Positions 49,601 to 58,268 of a DNA stretch of 64,000 nucleotides are shown here, piece by piece. The DNA comes from Rhizobium sp. 11515TR. GTDB taxonomy: Bacteria; Pseudomonadota; Alphaproteobacteria; Rhizobiales; Rhizobiaceae. A program made the translations under genes and the position numbers. The first letter of the stretch is position 1. Each line of letters starts with the position of its first letter. The DNA is taken from positions 2,399,501 to 2,463,500 of the forward strand of contig NZ_CP022998.1 in NCBI RefSeq assembly GCF_002277895.1, in the 5' to 3' direction. The notes below the pieces were generated by a model. That model made no database searches. It saw only the letters and a program-made list of their open reading frames with translations, and had not been told where the DNA came from.

Positions 49601-51037
49601 ATGCCTCCCAGGACTGAACAGCTTTCGGTGTTTCCCGCTTTCTTCCGTGTGGAAGGAAGGGTAGCGGCTGTCTTCGGCAATGGCGATGAAGCTTTCGCCA
49701 AGGTGCGGCTGCTTTTGAACACGCAGGCGAAAGTCGTTGCCTTTGCGCAGGCGCCGGAGGCTGATTATCACGCTTTCCTCATCGCCAACCGCATCGAAAC
49801 CATACGCGGCGATTTTTCATCCGATCAGGTCAAGGGCGCGACGCTCGTTTTTGCCGCCACCGGTGATGCCGAGGCTGATCGCGGTATCGTCGATGCTGCC
49901 CGCGCTGAGCGTATCCCGGCAAACGCCGTCGACCAGCCCGACTATTGCGATTTCTATACGCCCGCCCTGGTCAACCGCGCGCCCGTGGCCGTTGCCATTG
50001 GCACGGAAGGCGCCGGCCCTGTCCTCGCGCAGATGATCCGCGCGCAGATCGACCAGATGCTGTCGCCGTCGCTCGGCAAACTGGCGGAGCTCGCGACGCG
50101 CTTCCGTAAGCCGGTCGAGCGTTTTGTACCGCGTGGCGTTGCTCGCCGCATCTTCTGGCGGCAGTTCTTTTCCGGACCGGTCGCCGATGCCGTCAATGCC
50201 GGTCATATCGCGCAGGCGGAGCGGGTGGCCGATGAGCTGCTGCGGTCGTCGCGTAAGGTAGAGGGCCGTATCTGGCTGGTTGGCGCCGGTCCTGGCGCCG
50301 AAGATCTCCTGACGCTGCGCGCGCAGCGCGTGATGATGGAAGCCGATGTCATCGTATATGATGCGCTGGTGCCGCAGGCGATCGTCGACATGGGCCGCCG
50401 CGATGCCGAGCGCCTCTCCGTCGGTAAGCGCAAGGGCTGCCACAGCAAGTCGCAGGAAGAGATCAACGATCTGCTGGTGCAGCTTGGTCGCGAAGGCAAG
50501 CGTGTTGTGCGGCTGAAGTCGGGCGATCCGCTGGTCTATGGCCGCGCCGGCGAGGAAATGGCAGCCTTGCGCGCTGCCGGTATCGGCTATGAGATTGTTC
50601 CCGGCATCACCTCGGCTTTCGCCGCTGCTGCCGATTTCGAATTGCCGCTGACGCTGCGTGGTGTCGCCTCGTCGCTGGTCTTTACGACCGGTCACGATCT
50701 CACGGGCGATGTGCTGCCCGATTGGGCGAGCTTGGCCGTATCCGGCGCCACGATTGCCGTATATATGGGGCGCACGGTCGCTGCTTCCGTCGCCGGCCGC
50801 CTGATGCAAGCCGGCTTGCCGCCCGAGACGACCGTTGCCATCATCGAGAATGCCAGCCGGCGCGATCGCCGCTTGATGCACGGCATCCTGCGGGATCTGC
50901 CCGATCTCGAGCACCGCGATGAGCTGGGCGGGCCGGTCATGGTCATTATCGGCGATGCCGTCGCTGGTGCGAATTTTGAACAATCCGAGCCGCTGGTCCG
51001 TCGCGAGACCGCTGCTCAAGGCTATGCAAGGAACTGA
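49601..51037 (+). CDS. cysG: siroheme synthase CysG
   Basis: Multifunctional enzyme making siroheme, the cofactor of CysI encoded downstream. The 478-residue protein joins a dehydrogenase/ferrochelatase N-terminal half (Rossmann region AAVFGNGDEAFAK) to a uroporphyrinogen-III methyltransferase C-terminal half with VGAGPGAEDLLTLRAQRV and LKSGDPLVYGRAGEE. The ATG at 49601 gives the usual N-terminus; 15 more codons are open upstream but lack support. It ends 3 nt before the DUF2849 gene, so the two are cotranscribed. Confidence 0.95.
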   Translation: MPPRTEQLSVFPAFFRVEGRVAAVFGNGDEAFAKVRLLLNTQAKVVAFAQAPEADYHAFLIANRIETIRGDFSSDQVKGATLVFAATGDAEADRGIVDAARAERIPANAVDQPDYCDFYTPALVNRAPVAVAIGTEGAGPVLAQMIRAQIDQMLSPSLGKLAELATRFRKPVERFVPRGVARRIFWRQFFSGPVADAVNAGHIAQAERVADELLRSSRKVEGRIWLVGAGPGAEDLLTLRAQRVMMEADVIVYDALVPQAIVDMGRRDAERLSVGKRKGCHSKSQEEINDLLVQLGREGKRVVRLKSGDPLVYGRAGEEMAALRAAGIGYEIVPGITSAFAAAADFELPLTLRGVASSLVFTTGHDLTGDVLPDWASLAVSGATIAVYMGRTVAASVAGRLMQAGLPPETTVAIIENASRRDRRLMHGILRDLPDLEHRDELGGPVMVIIGDAVAGANFEQSEPLVRRETAAQGYARN

Positions 51038-51040
51038 TTG

Positions 51041-51355
51041 ATGGTCGACAAGGTTCTGACCGCAAACCGGCTCACCGATGGCGTCGCCGTCTGGCTGAAC
51101 GCTAACGGTGAGTGGGTGACATCGCTGCAGGAGGCGCTGGTCGCTCGTCATTCCGAAGCGGAAGCTGCACTGGAAGCGATCGGCAAGCAAGCCTATGCTG
51201 ACAACAAGGTCGTCGACGTCAATCTGATCGACGTGCAGGAAACCGGCGGCAAGCTTTGGCCGCTGCGCCTGCGCGAGCGCATCCGCGCCGAAGGCCCCAC
51301 CATGGAATATGCGCCGGGCTATGCCCCGGCCGATCCCGATTTCATTGCAGTCTGA
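51041..51355 (+). CDS. DUF2849 protein
   Basis: A 104-residue protein of unknown function, typical of the cysG-cysI locus in alphaproteobacteria. It is compact and soluble, with ANRLTDGVAVWLNANGEW at the start and a Pro/Ala-rich end. The ATG at 51041 follows the cysG stop by 3 nt; the TTG three bases earlier is unneeded. The constant location between the siroheme and sulfite reductase genes suggests a helper role in sulfite reduction, but nothing in the sequence proves it. Confidence 0.88.
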   Translation: MVDKVLTANRLTDGVAVWLNANGEWVTSLQEALVARHSEAEAALEAIGKQAYADNKVVDVNLIDVQETGGKLWPLRLRERIRAEGPTMEYAPGYAPADPDFIAV

Positions 51356-51372
51356 GAAGTCCCGAGGAAGTC

Positions 51373-53052
51373 ATGTATCGTTACGATGAATTCGACCACG
51401 CCTTTGTTGCGGAACGGGTTGCCCAGTTCCGCGATCAGGTGGAGCGACGCCTCTCGGGTGAGCTTTCGGAAGATGCCTTCAAGCCGCTGCGCTTGATGAA
51501 TGGCGTTTATCTGCAGCTGCATGCTTATATGCTGCGCATTGCCATTCCCTACGGCACGCTGAGTTCGCGCCAGATGCGCATGCTCGCCCATGTCGCGCGC
51601 ACCTATGACCGCGGCTATGGTCATTTCACCACGCGCCAGAACCTGCAGTTCAACTGGCCGAAGCTCTCCGAAATGCCCGATGCGCTGGCTGATTTAGCCT
51701 CCGTCGAGATGCATGCGATCCAGACTTCCGGCAATTGCATTCGCAACGTGACTGCCGATCATTTCGCCGGCGCTGCGGCTGACGAAGTCGCCGATCCCAG
51801 GCCCTATGCCGAAATCCTGCGCCAATGGTCCTCCGTTCATCCGGAATTTTCCTTCCTGCCGCGCAAGTTTAAGATCGCCGTCACCGGCGCCGAGCGTGAC
51901 CGCGCTGCGATCCAGGTGCATGATATCGGCCTTCATCTGAAGAAGAACGACAAGGGCGAGATCGGCTTTGCCGTTTACGTCGGCGGCGGGCAGGGGCGCA
52001 CGCCGCTGGTTGCCAAGCTGATCCGTGACTTCCTGCCGGAAGAGGATCTCCTGTCCTATACGACGGCCATCATGCGCGTTTACAATCTGCATGGGCGCCG
52101 CGACAACAAGTATAAGGCCCGTATCAAAATCCTCGTGCATGAAACCGGCGCCGAGGAACTGGCGCGTCAGGTCGAGGCCGAGTTCGACAAGCTGCGAGAC
52201 ACCGAACTGAAGCTGCCGGAAGCTGACGTTCAGGCGATCTCAGCCTATTTCGCACCGCCGACGCTGCCTGAGCGCCCCGAAGGCTGGGAAAGCCTGGCAC
52301 GCTGGAAGAAGGCCGATCCGGCTTTTGCGCGCTGGGTGCAGCAGAATGTGCAGCCGCACAAGAACCCCGATTACGGCATGGTGACAATCTCGCTGAAGCC
52401 GATCGGCGGCATTCCGGGCGACGCCTCGGACGCGCAGATGGACGCCGTAGCCGATATCGCCGAGGAATATGCCTTTGACGAGATCCGCGTCAGCCATGAG
52501 CAGAACCTTATCCTGCCGCATGTGGCGCTGGCCGATCTCGAAGCCGTCTATCGCGCTCTGGTGGCCAACGGCCTGGAAACGGCGAATGCGGGCCTGATCA
52601 CTGATATTATCGCCTGTCCCGGTCTCGATTATTGCGCGCTTGCCAACGCGCGTTCCATTCCGGTTGCGCAGGAAATCTCCACGCGTTTCGGTTCGCCCGA
52701 GCGCCAAGCGGAGATCGGCGAGCTGAAGATCAAGATTTCCGGCTGCATCAATGCCTGTGGCCATCACCATGTCGGTCATATCGGCCTGCTTGGGGTCGAG
52801 AAGAAGGGTGCGGAACTCTATCAGATCACGCTTGGCGGCTCCGGCGACGAAAATACCTCGATCGGCGAGATCATCGGCCGCGGCTTCGAGCCCGACAAAG
52901 TGACCGACGCCATCGAGACCATTGTCGATACCTATCTCGGCCTTCGTCTTGATCCTTCCGAAACCTTCCTCGCCGCCTACCGTCGTGTCGGCCCGCAGCC
53001 GTTCAAGACCGCGCTCTACGGCGCGTCCTCGTCGGCAGCGGAAGCCGCGTAA
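51373..53052 (+). CDS. cysI: sulfite (nitrite/sulfite) reductase hemoprotein
   Basis: Six-electron reduction of sulfite to sulfide by a siroheme-[4Fe-4S] enzyme. The 559-residue protein has the two ferredoxin-like sulfite-reductase repeats and the cluster/siroheme cysteines C415 and C421 (CPGLDYC) and C458 and C462 (SGCINACGHH). Because rhizobial ferredoxin-type CysI and nitrite reductases are similar, the assignment to sulfite rests on the neighbouring cysG and DUF934. GAGGAAG precedes the ATG at 51373. Confidence 0.94.
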   Translation: MYRYDEFDHAFVAERVAQFRDQVERRLSGELSEDAFKPLRLMNGVYLQLHAYMLRIAIPYGTLSSRQMRMLAHVARTYDRGYGHFTTRQNLQFNWPKLSEMPDALADLASVEMHAIQTSGNCIRNVTADHFAGAAADEVADPRPYAEILRQWSSVHPEFSFLPRKFKIAVTGAERDRAAIQVHDIGLHLKKNDKGEIGFAVYVGGGQGRTPLVAKLIRDFLPEEDLLSYTTAIMRVYNLHGRRDNKYKARIKILVHETGAEELARQVEAEFDKLRDTELKLPEADVQAISAYFAPPTLPERPEGWESLARWKKADPAFARWVQQNVQPHKNPDYGMVTISLKPIGGIPGDASDAQMDAVADIAEEYAFDEIRVSHEQNLILPHVALADLEAVYRALVANGLETANAGLITDIIACPGLDYCALANARSIPVAQEISTRFGSPERQAEIGELKIKISGCINACGHHHVGHIGLLGVEKKGAELYQITLGGSGDENTSIGEIIGRGFEPDKVTDAIETIVDTYLGLRLDPSETFLAAYRRVGPQPFKTALYGASSSAAEAA

Positions 53053-53063
53053 GGAGATCGACC

Positions 53064-53576
53064 ATGACCAAGATTTGGCGTGAAACAGGTTTCGTGGACA
53101 ATGATTCGTGGGTCATCGAGACCGATGAGGTCAAGGCGACCGAGGCGCAGAAGCCGCTACTCGGCCTCGATGCGTTGATCGCGAAGGCGGAAGAGAGCAA
53201 TGAGGCAGGCCTCGGCGTTCTCATCAAGCCCGCCGATGACGTGACCCGGCTGCAGCCCTATCTCGACCGTCTCGATATCGTCGCGGTCGCGTTTCCGGCA
53301 TTCAACGATGGCCGCGCCTTCAGCCATGCGTCGCTGCTGCGCCAGCGCCTCGGCTATGCCAATGAGCTGCGTGCGGTTGGCGACGTGCTGATCGATCAGA
53401 TTCCGTTGATGCTGCGCGTCGGTATCGATAGTTTCGCCGTCACCAACGCAACAGCGCTGAAGCGCCTGTCGGAAAATCGCCTTCCGGGCATTCCGCACTA
53501 TTATCAGCCGACCGCTCGGCGTGCCGAAGGCGGACAGGCCTATAGCTGGCGGCGATTGCCGGCAAAGTCGGCCTGA
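53064..53576 (+). CDS. DUF934 protein of sulfite reduction locus
   Basis: A 170-residue protein of the DUF934 family, usually encoded directly downstream of cysI in alpha- and gammaproteobacteria. It is soluble and acidic in the centre, with an IVAVAFPAFNDGRAFSHASLLRQRLG segment that is the family hallmark. Its role in sulfite reduction is unknown. GGAGATCGACC precedes the ATG, 12 nt after cysI. A 12-bp hairpin lies 20 nt after its stop. Confidence 0.9.
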   Translation: MTKIWRETGFVDNDSWVIETDEVKATEAQKPLLGLDALIAKAEESNEAGLGVLIKPADDVTRLQPYLDRLDIVAVAFPAFNDGRAFSHASLLRQRLGYANELRAVGDVLIDQIPLMLRVGIDSFAVTNATALKRLSENRLPGIPHYYQPTARRAEGGQAYSWRRLPAKSA

Positions 53577-53596
53577 TGTGGAAAGGCTCGCTGTTG

Positions 53597-53623
53597 CGGC
53601 AATTTGACAGTGTCGAATTGCCG
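53597..53623 (+). terminator. hairpin after DUF934 gene
   Basis: CGGCAATTTGAC (53597-53608), AGT loop, GTCGAATTGCCG (53612-53623): a 12-bp stem with one T-G wobble. No long T-run follows, so it is a weak terminator or a 3'-stabilising hairpin for the cys operon. Confidence 0.45.
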
Positions 53624-53822
53624 TATGCAAGCCTTTTGAACGATGTAATGTCGGCAATCTAGAAACTTGACTGAAAAATGCATATTTCAGTCCTATGCAG
53701 TCGGTTGGAATGGAATGCCTTTCAAAACCGGCTATATTGTTATATCAGCGTCGCGAAATGAGCCTGCCAGGGAATACGTGCCCAGGAAAAACGCGTAAGA
53801 CTAATACGGGATTCGAGACAGA

Positions 53823-54635
53823 ATGAACGCCCCCGCAAAGACAGATGAATTTGCCTCAGCAGTACCCGCCGGCGTCTTCGCCGAGAAGGTGCTGAGCGTC
53901 ACGCATTATACCGACCGGCTCTTTCGCTTCACCATGACCAGGCCGCAAGGCTTCCGTTTCCGCTCGGGCGAGTTCGCCATGATCGGCCTCATGGTCGATG
54001 GTAAGCCGCTTTATCGCGCCTATTCGATCGCAAGTCCCGCCTGGGCCGATGAGCTTGAATTCTTTTCCATCAAGGTGCCGGATGGTCCGCTGACCTCGCA
54101 CCTGCAGAACATCAAGCCCGGCGACGAAGTGCTGATGCGCAAGAAGCCGACCGGCACGCTGGTTCTGGACGCGCTGACCCCCGGCCGGCGGCTCTACATG
54201 TTCTCTACCGGCACCGGCATTGCACCATTTGCGAGCCTCATCCGCGACCCGGAGACCTATGAGAAGTATGAGGAGGTCATCCTCACCCATACCACGCGCG
54301 ATGTTGCCGAGCTGAAATACGGCTTCGATCTCGTCGAGGAAATCCGCAACGACGAGCTGTTGAGCGAAGTCGTCGGCGACAAGCTACGTCATTATGCGAC
54401 CGTGACCCGCGAGGAGTTTCCCTTCAAGGGCCGCATTACCGATCTCATCGAAAACGGCAAGCTTTTCAGCGATCTCGGCGTGCCGCCGCTTGATCCCGCG
54501 ATCGATCGCGGCATGATCTGCGGCTCCTCCGCCATGCTGAAGGACACCAAGTCGCTGCTCGAAAAGGCCGGCCTGAACGAAGGTGCCAACAACAATCCGG
54601 CCGAGTTCGTCATCGAACGCGCTTTCGTCGGCTAA
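53823..54635 (+). CDS. fpr: ferredoxin-NADP reductase
   Basis: FAD enzyme exchanging electrons between NADP(H) and ferredoxin or flavodoxin. The 270-residue protein is of the bacterial (subclass I) type, with the FAD-binding RAYSIASPAW, the NADP-binding STGTGIAPFASL and the long spacer of this class. It may supply reduced ferredoxin to the sulfite reductase upstream, but it has its own 246-nt upstream region and is separated by a hairpin. AC-rich spacer before the ATG; no strong ribosome binding site is seen. Confidence 0.93.
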   Translation: MNAPAKTDEFASAVPAGVFAEKVLSVTHYTDRLFRFTMTRPQGFRFRSGEFAMIGLMVDGKPLYRAYSIASPAWADELEFFSIKVPDGPLTSHLQNIKPGDEVLMRKKPTGTLVLDALTPGRRLYMFSTGTGIAPFASLIRDPETYEKYEEVILTHTTRDVAELKYGFDLVEEIRNDELLSEVVGDKLRHYATVTREEFPFKGRITDLIENGKLFSDLGVPPLDPAIDRGMICGSSAMLKDTKSLLEKAGLNEGANNNPAEFVIERAFVG

Positions 54636-54656
54636 TCGAACCCAAAATCCAGATTT

Positions 54657-54689
54657 AAAGGCGGCTTTGGTAACGGGGCCGCCTTTTTT
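54657..54689 (+). terminator. fpr terminator
   Basis: AAAGGCGGC (54657-54665) pairs with GCCGCCTTT (54678-54686), followed by T to 54689. It lies between convergent fpr and the GntR gene and reaches the GntR stop codon region. Confidence 0.85.
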
Positions 54690-55354
54690 CATGCGCCGCT
54701 GAGGTAATCGATGAGCGAGGCCATTGCAGTCTCGGCCGCCTTGGCATCACCGCCCCGAATGGCTTCGATGGCTTGGACATGCATAGTTATCGCCAGGCCC
54801 ATGCGATCATGTGTTCCAGTGGAATACCATAGCCGGCGTGCGTGCGTCTGCACGGTTGCGAGCGCTGTTGTGATGAAATTGTTGGGGCAGGCGGCTTCGA
54901 GAATCTCGTCGAAGGCCTTATCGGCAGCAAAAAAGCCGGGAAGGTTGCCTGTAACGGCACATTCCGTCATCAGGCGAGCGCATTCCTCCAACTGCTCGCG
55001 CTGCTGCTGATCGGCATGGGTGGCGGCGAGCGCGGCTGCAATCGGCTCCAATTCACGTCTCACTTGCATGACATATTGATGGTCTTCGCGGCGAATCTCC
55101 GCGATTTGCAGGCCGACGCGTGGCCGCACATGGATCAATCCCTGCCATGCAAGTTTCTGGATTGCTTCGCGCACCGGTGTTCGCCCATGCTCGGCCACTT
55201 CAATCAGCTGCTTTTCGGTGACGAGGGAGCCTGGCTTCAGCGCAAGCGTCACGATCGCGTATTCCAACGCGAGATAGGCAAGGTGGCTAAGCGAATTCTG
55301 CATTCGGGGCTGCATCCGGCTTATGCTTGAGTGGCACACAGTGTCATTTAGCAT
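54689..55354 (-). CDS. GntR/FadR-family transcriptional regulator
   Basis: Repressor of the GntR family, FCD subfamily. The product (221 residues from 55354) has an N-terminal winged helix-turn-helix (SLVTEKQLIEVAEHGRTPVREAIQKLAWQGLI) and a helical ligand-binding domain with the RRELEPIAAALA block. The ligand is unknown; no obvious target gene is adjacent. Start choice is weak: ATGs at 55354, 55315 and 55303 are possible and the frame is open to 55477. A TGATATATCA palindrome 20 bp upstream of 55354 is a candidate autoregulatory operator. Confidence 0.85.
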   Translation of the reverse strand: MLNDTVCHSSISRMQPRMQNSLSHLAYLALEYAIVTLALKPGSLVTEKQLIEVAEHGRTPVREAIQKLAWQGLIHVRPRVGLQIAEIRREDHQYVMQVRRELEPIAAALAATHADQQQREQLEECARLMTECAVTGNLPGFFAADKAFDEILEAACPNNFITTALATVQTHARRLWYSTGTHDRMGLAITMHVQAIEAIRGGDAKAAETAMASLIDYLSGA

Positions 55355-55373
55355 CTCCGAAGGCAATCGGATG

Positions 55374-55383
55374 TGATATATCA
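55374..55383. promoter_or_regulatory. candidate GntR operator
   Basis: Perfect 10-bp palindrome TGATATATCA 20-29 bp upstream of the chosen GntR start, where a -10 region could lie. AT-rich palindromes of this size are usual for FadR-type regulators; binding is inferred. Confidence 0.35.
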
Positions 55384-55506
55384 GTATATTGCAAAGCCAT
55401 GTATCATGGCCATGCAGCGGTGCCTGACTATCGTGTGTGCCGGATCGTCGCTTTGCGGTCGCCGATCTCAGCGGCATTTCGCAAGCCTGGCTTGAAAAGC
55501 CGCGCG

Positions 55507-55713
55507 TTATCGACCGATTGCGGTTGCAAGACTGGGCGGCCTTCGTTTGGCAGCCATGAGCAGGTCCAATTCGGTGGATGACGGGCCGAACTTGTAGAAG
55601 AGGCGTTTTGCCTCCGCATCATCGAGGCGATATTTCCGTGCAAACTCGGCAATACTGTAGGGGCGGCCGCGGATGACTTTGCGGGTGGTTGTCCGATTGG
55701 CGTTTTCCGTCAT
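55507..55713 (-). CDS. small hypothetical protein
   Basis: A 68-residue hydrophilic protein, unknown to me beyond occurring as an orphan in rhizobia. It begins with a basic tail (TTTRKVIRGR), then has YSIAEFARKYRLDDAEAKRLF, which looks like a helix-turn-helix or a small Arc-like helical pair, and ends with basic KRR. Support for it being real comes from an excellent ribosome binding site (AAAGGAGGT, 8 nt before the ATG). It is monocistronic, next to the GntR gene. Confidence 0.7.
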   Translation of the reverse strand: MTENANRTTTRKVIRGRPYSIAEFARKYRLDDAEAKRLFYKFGPSSTELDLLMAAKRRPPSLATAIGR

Positions 55714-55830
55714 GTTTCCAACCTCCTTTCGGTTCCCTTTTGGTACATAGCGTCGAGGTCACGCTTGGAAAGACCTAAAAAGGCCACGGCGCATTTTCGC
55801 GGTCTTGCATCTCACCTGGTGAGCACAACA

Positions 55831-55866
55831 AAAAAGGGAAGGCGGTGTGGCCCGCCTTCCCTTTTT
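55831..55866 (-). terminator. terminator of the GlsB-type gene
   Basis: AAAAAGGGAAGGCGG (55831-55845), TGTGGC loop, CCGCCTTCCCTTTTT (55852-55866). A 15-bp perfect stem with A/T tails on both sides, so it could work in both directions. It is just past the stop of the minus-strand GlsB gene. Confidence 0.9.
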
Positions 55867-55906
55867 TTCCTCTTCCCAATTCGGGCTTTCGCAGCCCGAT
55901 GCGCTG

Positions 55907-56164
55907 CTAACGTCTGATCAGTCGGCCGACGAAAATCAGGATGCAGGCGCCGATGAAACCTGTGATCAGGTAGTTCAGCCATACATGGAACGGCAGGACG
56001 ATGCCGAGCGTACGGAAAAGCCAGCTGGCAACGAGCGCGCCGACAATGCCGAGGATGATGTTCATGATGATGCCCGTGTTGCTTTTCATGATCATCTCGG
56101 CGAACCAGCCAGCTAGGCCGCCGATGATAATTGCTGCAATCCAACCGACGTTTGCGTCTTCCAT
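55907..56164 (-). CDS. GlsB/YeaQ/YmgE-type membrane protein (third copy)
   Basis: An 85-residue protein with three membrane helices and the family block AAIIIGGLAGWFAEMIMKSNTGIIMNIILGIVGA. It resembles the copy at 31.99 kb (LNIILGIAGS and FITGFIGACILIF versus LITGFIGACILIF). AGGAGGT lies 7 nt upstream of the ATG. It is followed by a strong terminator, so it is monocistronic. A partial match to a stress (EcfG-type) promoter lies upstream but is too weak to list. Confidence 0.9.
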   Translation of the reverse strand: MEDANVGWIAAIIIGGLAGWFAEMIMKSNTGIIMNIILGIVGALVASWLFRTLGIVLPFHVWLNYLITGFIGACILIFVGRLIRR

Positions 56165-56541
56165 AAAAGAACCTCCTGAGGGCCCGACAGGTTGTTAACA
56201 ATAGCTGATATACACCAAAAACGATTCGCACCCCAACTGTTGCGGATGGCGAGCCGATCGATCCGTTCATTGCAACCCTGATTATTATGGGAAATTGTTA
56301 CGGTTGTTTGTGTCTTTGAGAATCGTTTGCCTTGTTGAAGCTCATCCGCGTGCTGTGTCGGATTTCTGATTTTCCTTAATAGTAGGCGATTTCTTCGGCT
56401 CGAGGCCGTCATTTCGCGGCAGCCAGCTGAGGAAAAGCATCTTCGGTCGCTCGCAACCACAATTTTATGGGTTGACCACAATAGGGCGTCTGCATATGTT
56501 CCGCGCACTTCCAGCCGAGGCAGCCTCTGCCTGCGGAGAGG
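56165..56541. other. intergenic region between GlsB gene and tRNA-Lys
   Basis: About 377 nt. It must hold the promoter for the minus-strand GlsB gene and the tRNA-Lys promoter. A TTGTTAACAA palindrome is at 56192-56201. No gene is seen; a long minus-strand frame here is only the antisense of tRNA-Lys extended. Confidence 0.55.
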
Positions 56542-56617
56542 GAGAGCGTAGCTCAGTCGGTAGAGCAACTGACTTTTAATCAGTAGGTCATGGGTTCGAA
56601 TCCCATCGCTCTCACCA
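56542..56617 (+). tRNA. tRNA-Lys (TTT)
   Basis: A 76-nt cloverleaf. Acceptor GAGAGCG (56542-56548) pairs with CGCTCTC (56607-56613). D-arm stems are GCTC (56551-56554) and GAGC (56563-56566). Anticodon stem ACTGA/TCAGT flanks loop CTTTTAA with anticodon TTT (56575-56577). T-arm is GGGTTCGAATCCC. CCA is encoded at 56615-56617. Confidence 0.97.
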
Positions 56618-56823
56618 TCAGCTTCATCGATTCCACAGTTTTCAGGACTTGGTTTCGACCCTATTTGCCGGGTGCGGGAATGAGGTTGGCTTTTTCTCCG
56701 GACAATTTGCATCCGAGAAAAGACCCGGTATTCGCCTGCTGCAAGGGAGATGCGCGAATCGGGATATTCATTAGGGACCACTGATCGACTAAATGAGTGC
56801 ACTTCAATACCTAAAGGATCATG

Positions 56824-57000
56824 ATGTCTGAGCATCTGCGTTCACTAGAGTCGACAAGGCATTGCGTATCGGACCGAAAGCCTAAAGGAGCCATTATTTA
56901 CATAATGGTTGCTGTCGTTGCGGTTATCATCGGGGCGACTTCGGGACGGCACGAGAGCGGGATGCAAACTGTCCCACCGGTTGCGAAGCTGGTTCATTGA
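56824..57000 (+). CDS. small membrane protein (58 aa)
   Basis: A short frame of 58 codons. The product is hydrophilic for about 22 residues (MSEHLRSLE..., basic), then has one hydrophobic segment (GAIIYIMVAVVAVIIGATSG), then a short polar tail ending LVH. AAAGGA is 4-7 nt upstream of the ATG at 56821/56824. Codon choice is G/C-ended and typical of the chromosome. It lies 200 nt after tRNA-Lys. Function unknown; could be a prophage or accessory remnant. Confidence 0.5.
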   Translation: MSEHLRSLESTRHCVSDRKPKGAIIYIMVAVVAVIIGATSGRHESGMQTVPPVAKLVH

Positions 57001-57149
57001 ATCGGAATAGTTGGCTCGGCCAAGGACCGATCCAATCGAACGGAAGTCAGCAATCCTCGCTTTGATGTGTGGCCTAGATCGGAAAGCTGAACTGCAGGAT
57101 ATTGCCGCTTTTTGCTGGCGATACGGAAACAATAGGCCATAAGCGATAT

Positions 57150-57570
57150 TTAGGATCGCTGCGGGTAGCTTCCGCAATAGGTGATCGTCGACGTCGAAGA
57201 GGGTTTGAAATCGAGCGCGCCCAGCGCCAGCTCATCGATCAATATCAATGTGCTGCCCCTTAATGGTGCAATGGCTTTACACGCTTCGACGTCAGCCGTT
57301 TCGAGAGGCCCCGGATAGATATTTCCAATCTGGGCCGGTTAGGTCGTCGTCGACTGCCCAAATGGTTTCGATGATCTTCATCGAGCTCGGCGTCTCCGAG
57401 TTCCCGTTTCATAGCCATAAAGGGTTGCGATCCTCTCAGGCTTGATATTCCTCGTCAGAATCTTCCTCGCTCGGTTCTGGCTCCCAGTGCGGCTGGGAGT
57501 AGGTCAGCGCCTGTCCTTCAGTTTCGAACGAAGCGATAAAAACGTGCAACTTTCTCGGCTGTGTCTGCAT
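57150..57570 (-). pseudogene. decayed small protein gene, possibly immunity-type
   Basis: The minus-strand frame starts at 57570 and reads MQTQPRKLHVFIASFETEG, with a clear protein-like composition, then ends at a TGA (57436-57438, codon 45) before EDRNPLW continues in frame. A later piece (MKIIETIWAVDDDLTGPDW, from 57381) stays in that frame, while the last part (ETADVEACKAIAPLRG..ITYCG, stop at 57150) is in a shifted frame. A stop plus frameshifts mark it as inactivated. The composition recalls small immunity-protein families such as Imm22, but that is only an impression. Confidence 0.45.
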
Positions 57571-57707
57571 TGTTGAATCTCGTTGATTGCGCGACCCTGG
57601 GTGCCGATTTTTCTGGCCTGCCGTAACGCACAGGTTGTTGATGACATTTGGTGCAAATTAACTGGCGAAAAATGCGGATTCGATAGTACCATAACCTCAT
57701 CAATAAA

Positions 57708-58211
57708 ATGGTTGGCGAAGACGACGGGCGAATGATGGAATTCGTGGCAGAGCTGTCCCTATGGGAAATCTATGCAATCGTTTGCGGGTTGTTGGGTTCT
57801 CTGGGGCTTTTGTTTGGGTTGATCGCAGGCAGGAAGTTTTCGATAGCCTTACGCGTTCTGCCACTGATGGGCATTGCGATCACGACACCGGTAACGGAAC
57901 GAATTGTGATCCCTTACCTGACGGAGCGCTATCCCGTGATCTTTGCCAGCAAGGATCTGCCCAGGAAGATCGATCAGAAAACCACGCTGACGAAGATAGA
58001 CCTTACCGATCATATCTATAGCTATTTCTACGATCTTGACGACGATGATGACGATTTCGATCCGCCTTTCGTCAAATCCGCGCAGCTGACGGACCTCTGC
58101 GACTTCCTGCTGCCGAAGTTCAGTTCCGGCGAAGCATCTCTGGCAAATTACATCTATCAGCTGAAGGGAAGGGACTATTCATTTTCAGTCGACAGCACCG
58201 ACTGCTACTGA
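57708..58211 (+). CDS. hypothetical membrane protein
   Basis: A 167-residue protein I do not recognise. Two hydrophobic segments (about 19-40, IYAIVCGLLGSLGLLFGLIAG, and 47-64) near the N-terminus anchor a soluble C-terminal part that contains a run of acidic residues (DLDDDDDDFD, about 109-118) and aromatic IYSYFYDL. The start is unclear: ATG at 57708 or 57732; neither has a strong ribosome binding site. It may be an accessory gene related to the decayed neighbour at 57.15-57.57 kb. Confidence 0.5.
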   Translation: MVGEDDGRMMEFVAELSLWEIYAIVCGLLGSLGLLFGLIAGRKFSIALRVLPLMGIAITTPVTERIVIPYLTERYPVIFASKDLPRKIDQKTTLTKIDLTDHIYSYFYDLDDDDDDFDPPFVKSAQLTDLCDFLLPKFSSGEASLANYIYQLKGRDYSFSVDSTDCY

Positions 58212-58268
58212 CATTCGGACGGGCAAGACGATGCAGGGTCTGTGGCCAATATCTATACGATTGTGGGT

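Noticed and set aside
56113..56835. Minus-strand frame of about 240 codons across tRNA-Lys
   Set aside because: It contains DGIRTHDLLIKSQLLYRLSYAL, the well-known false protein from the antisense strand of a tRNA-Lys gene.
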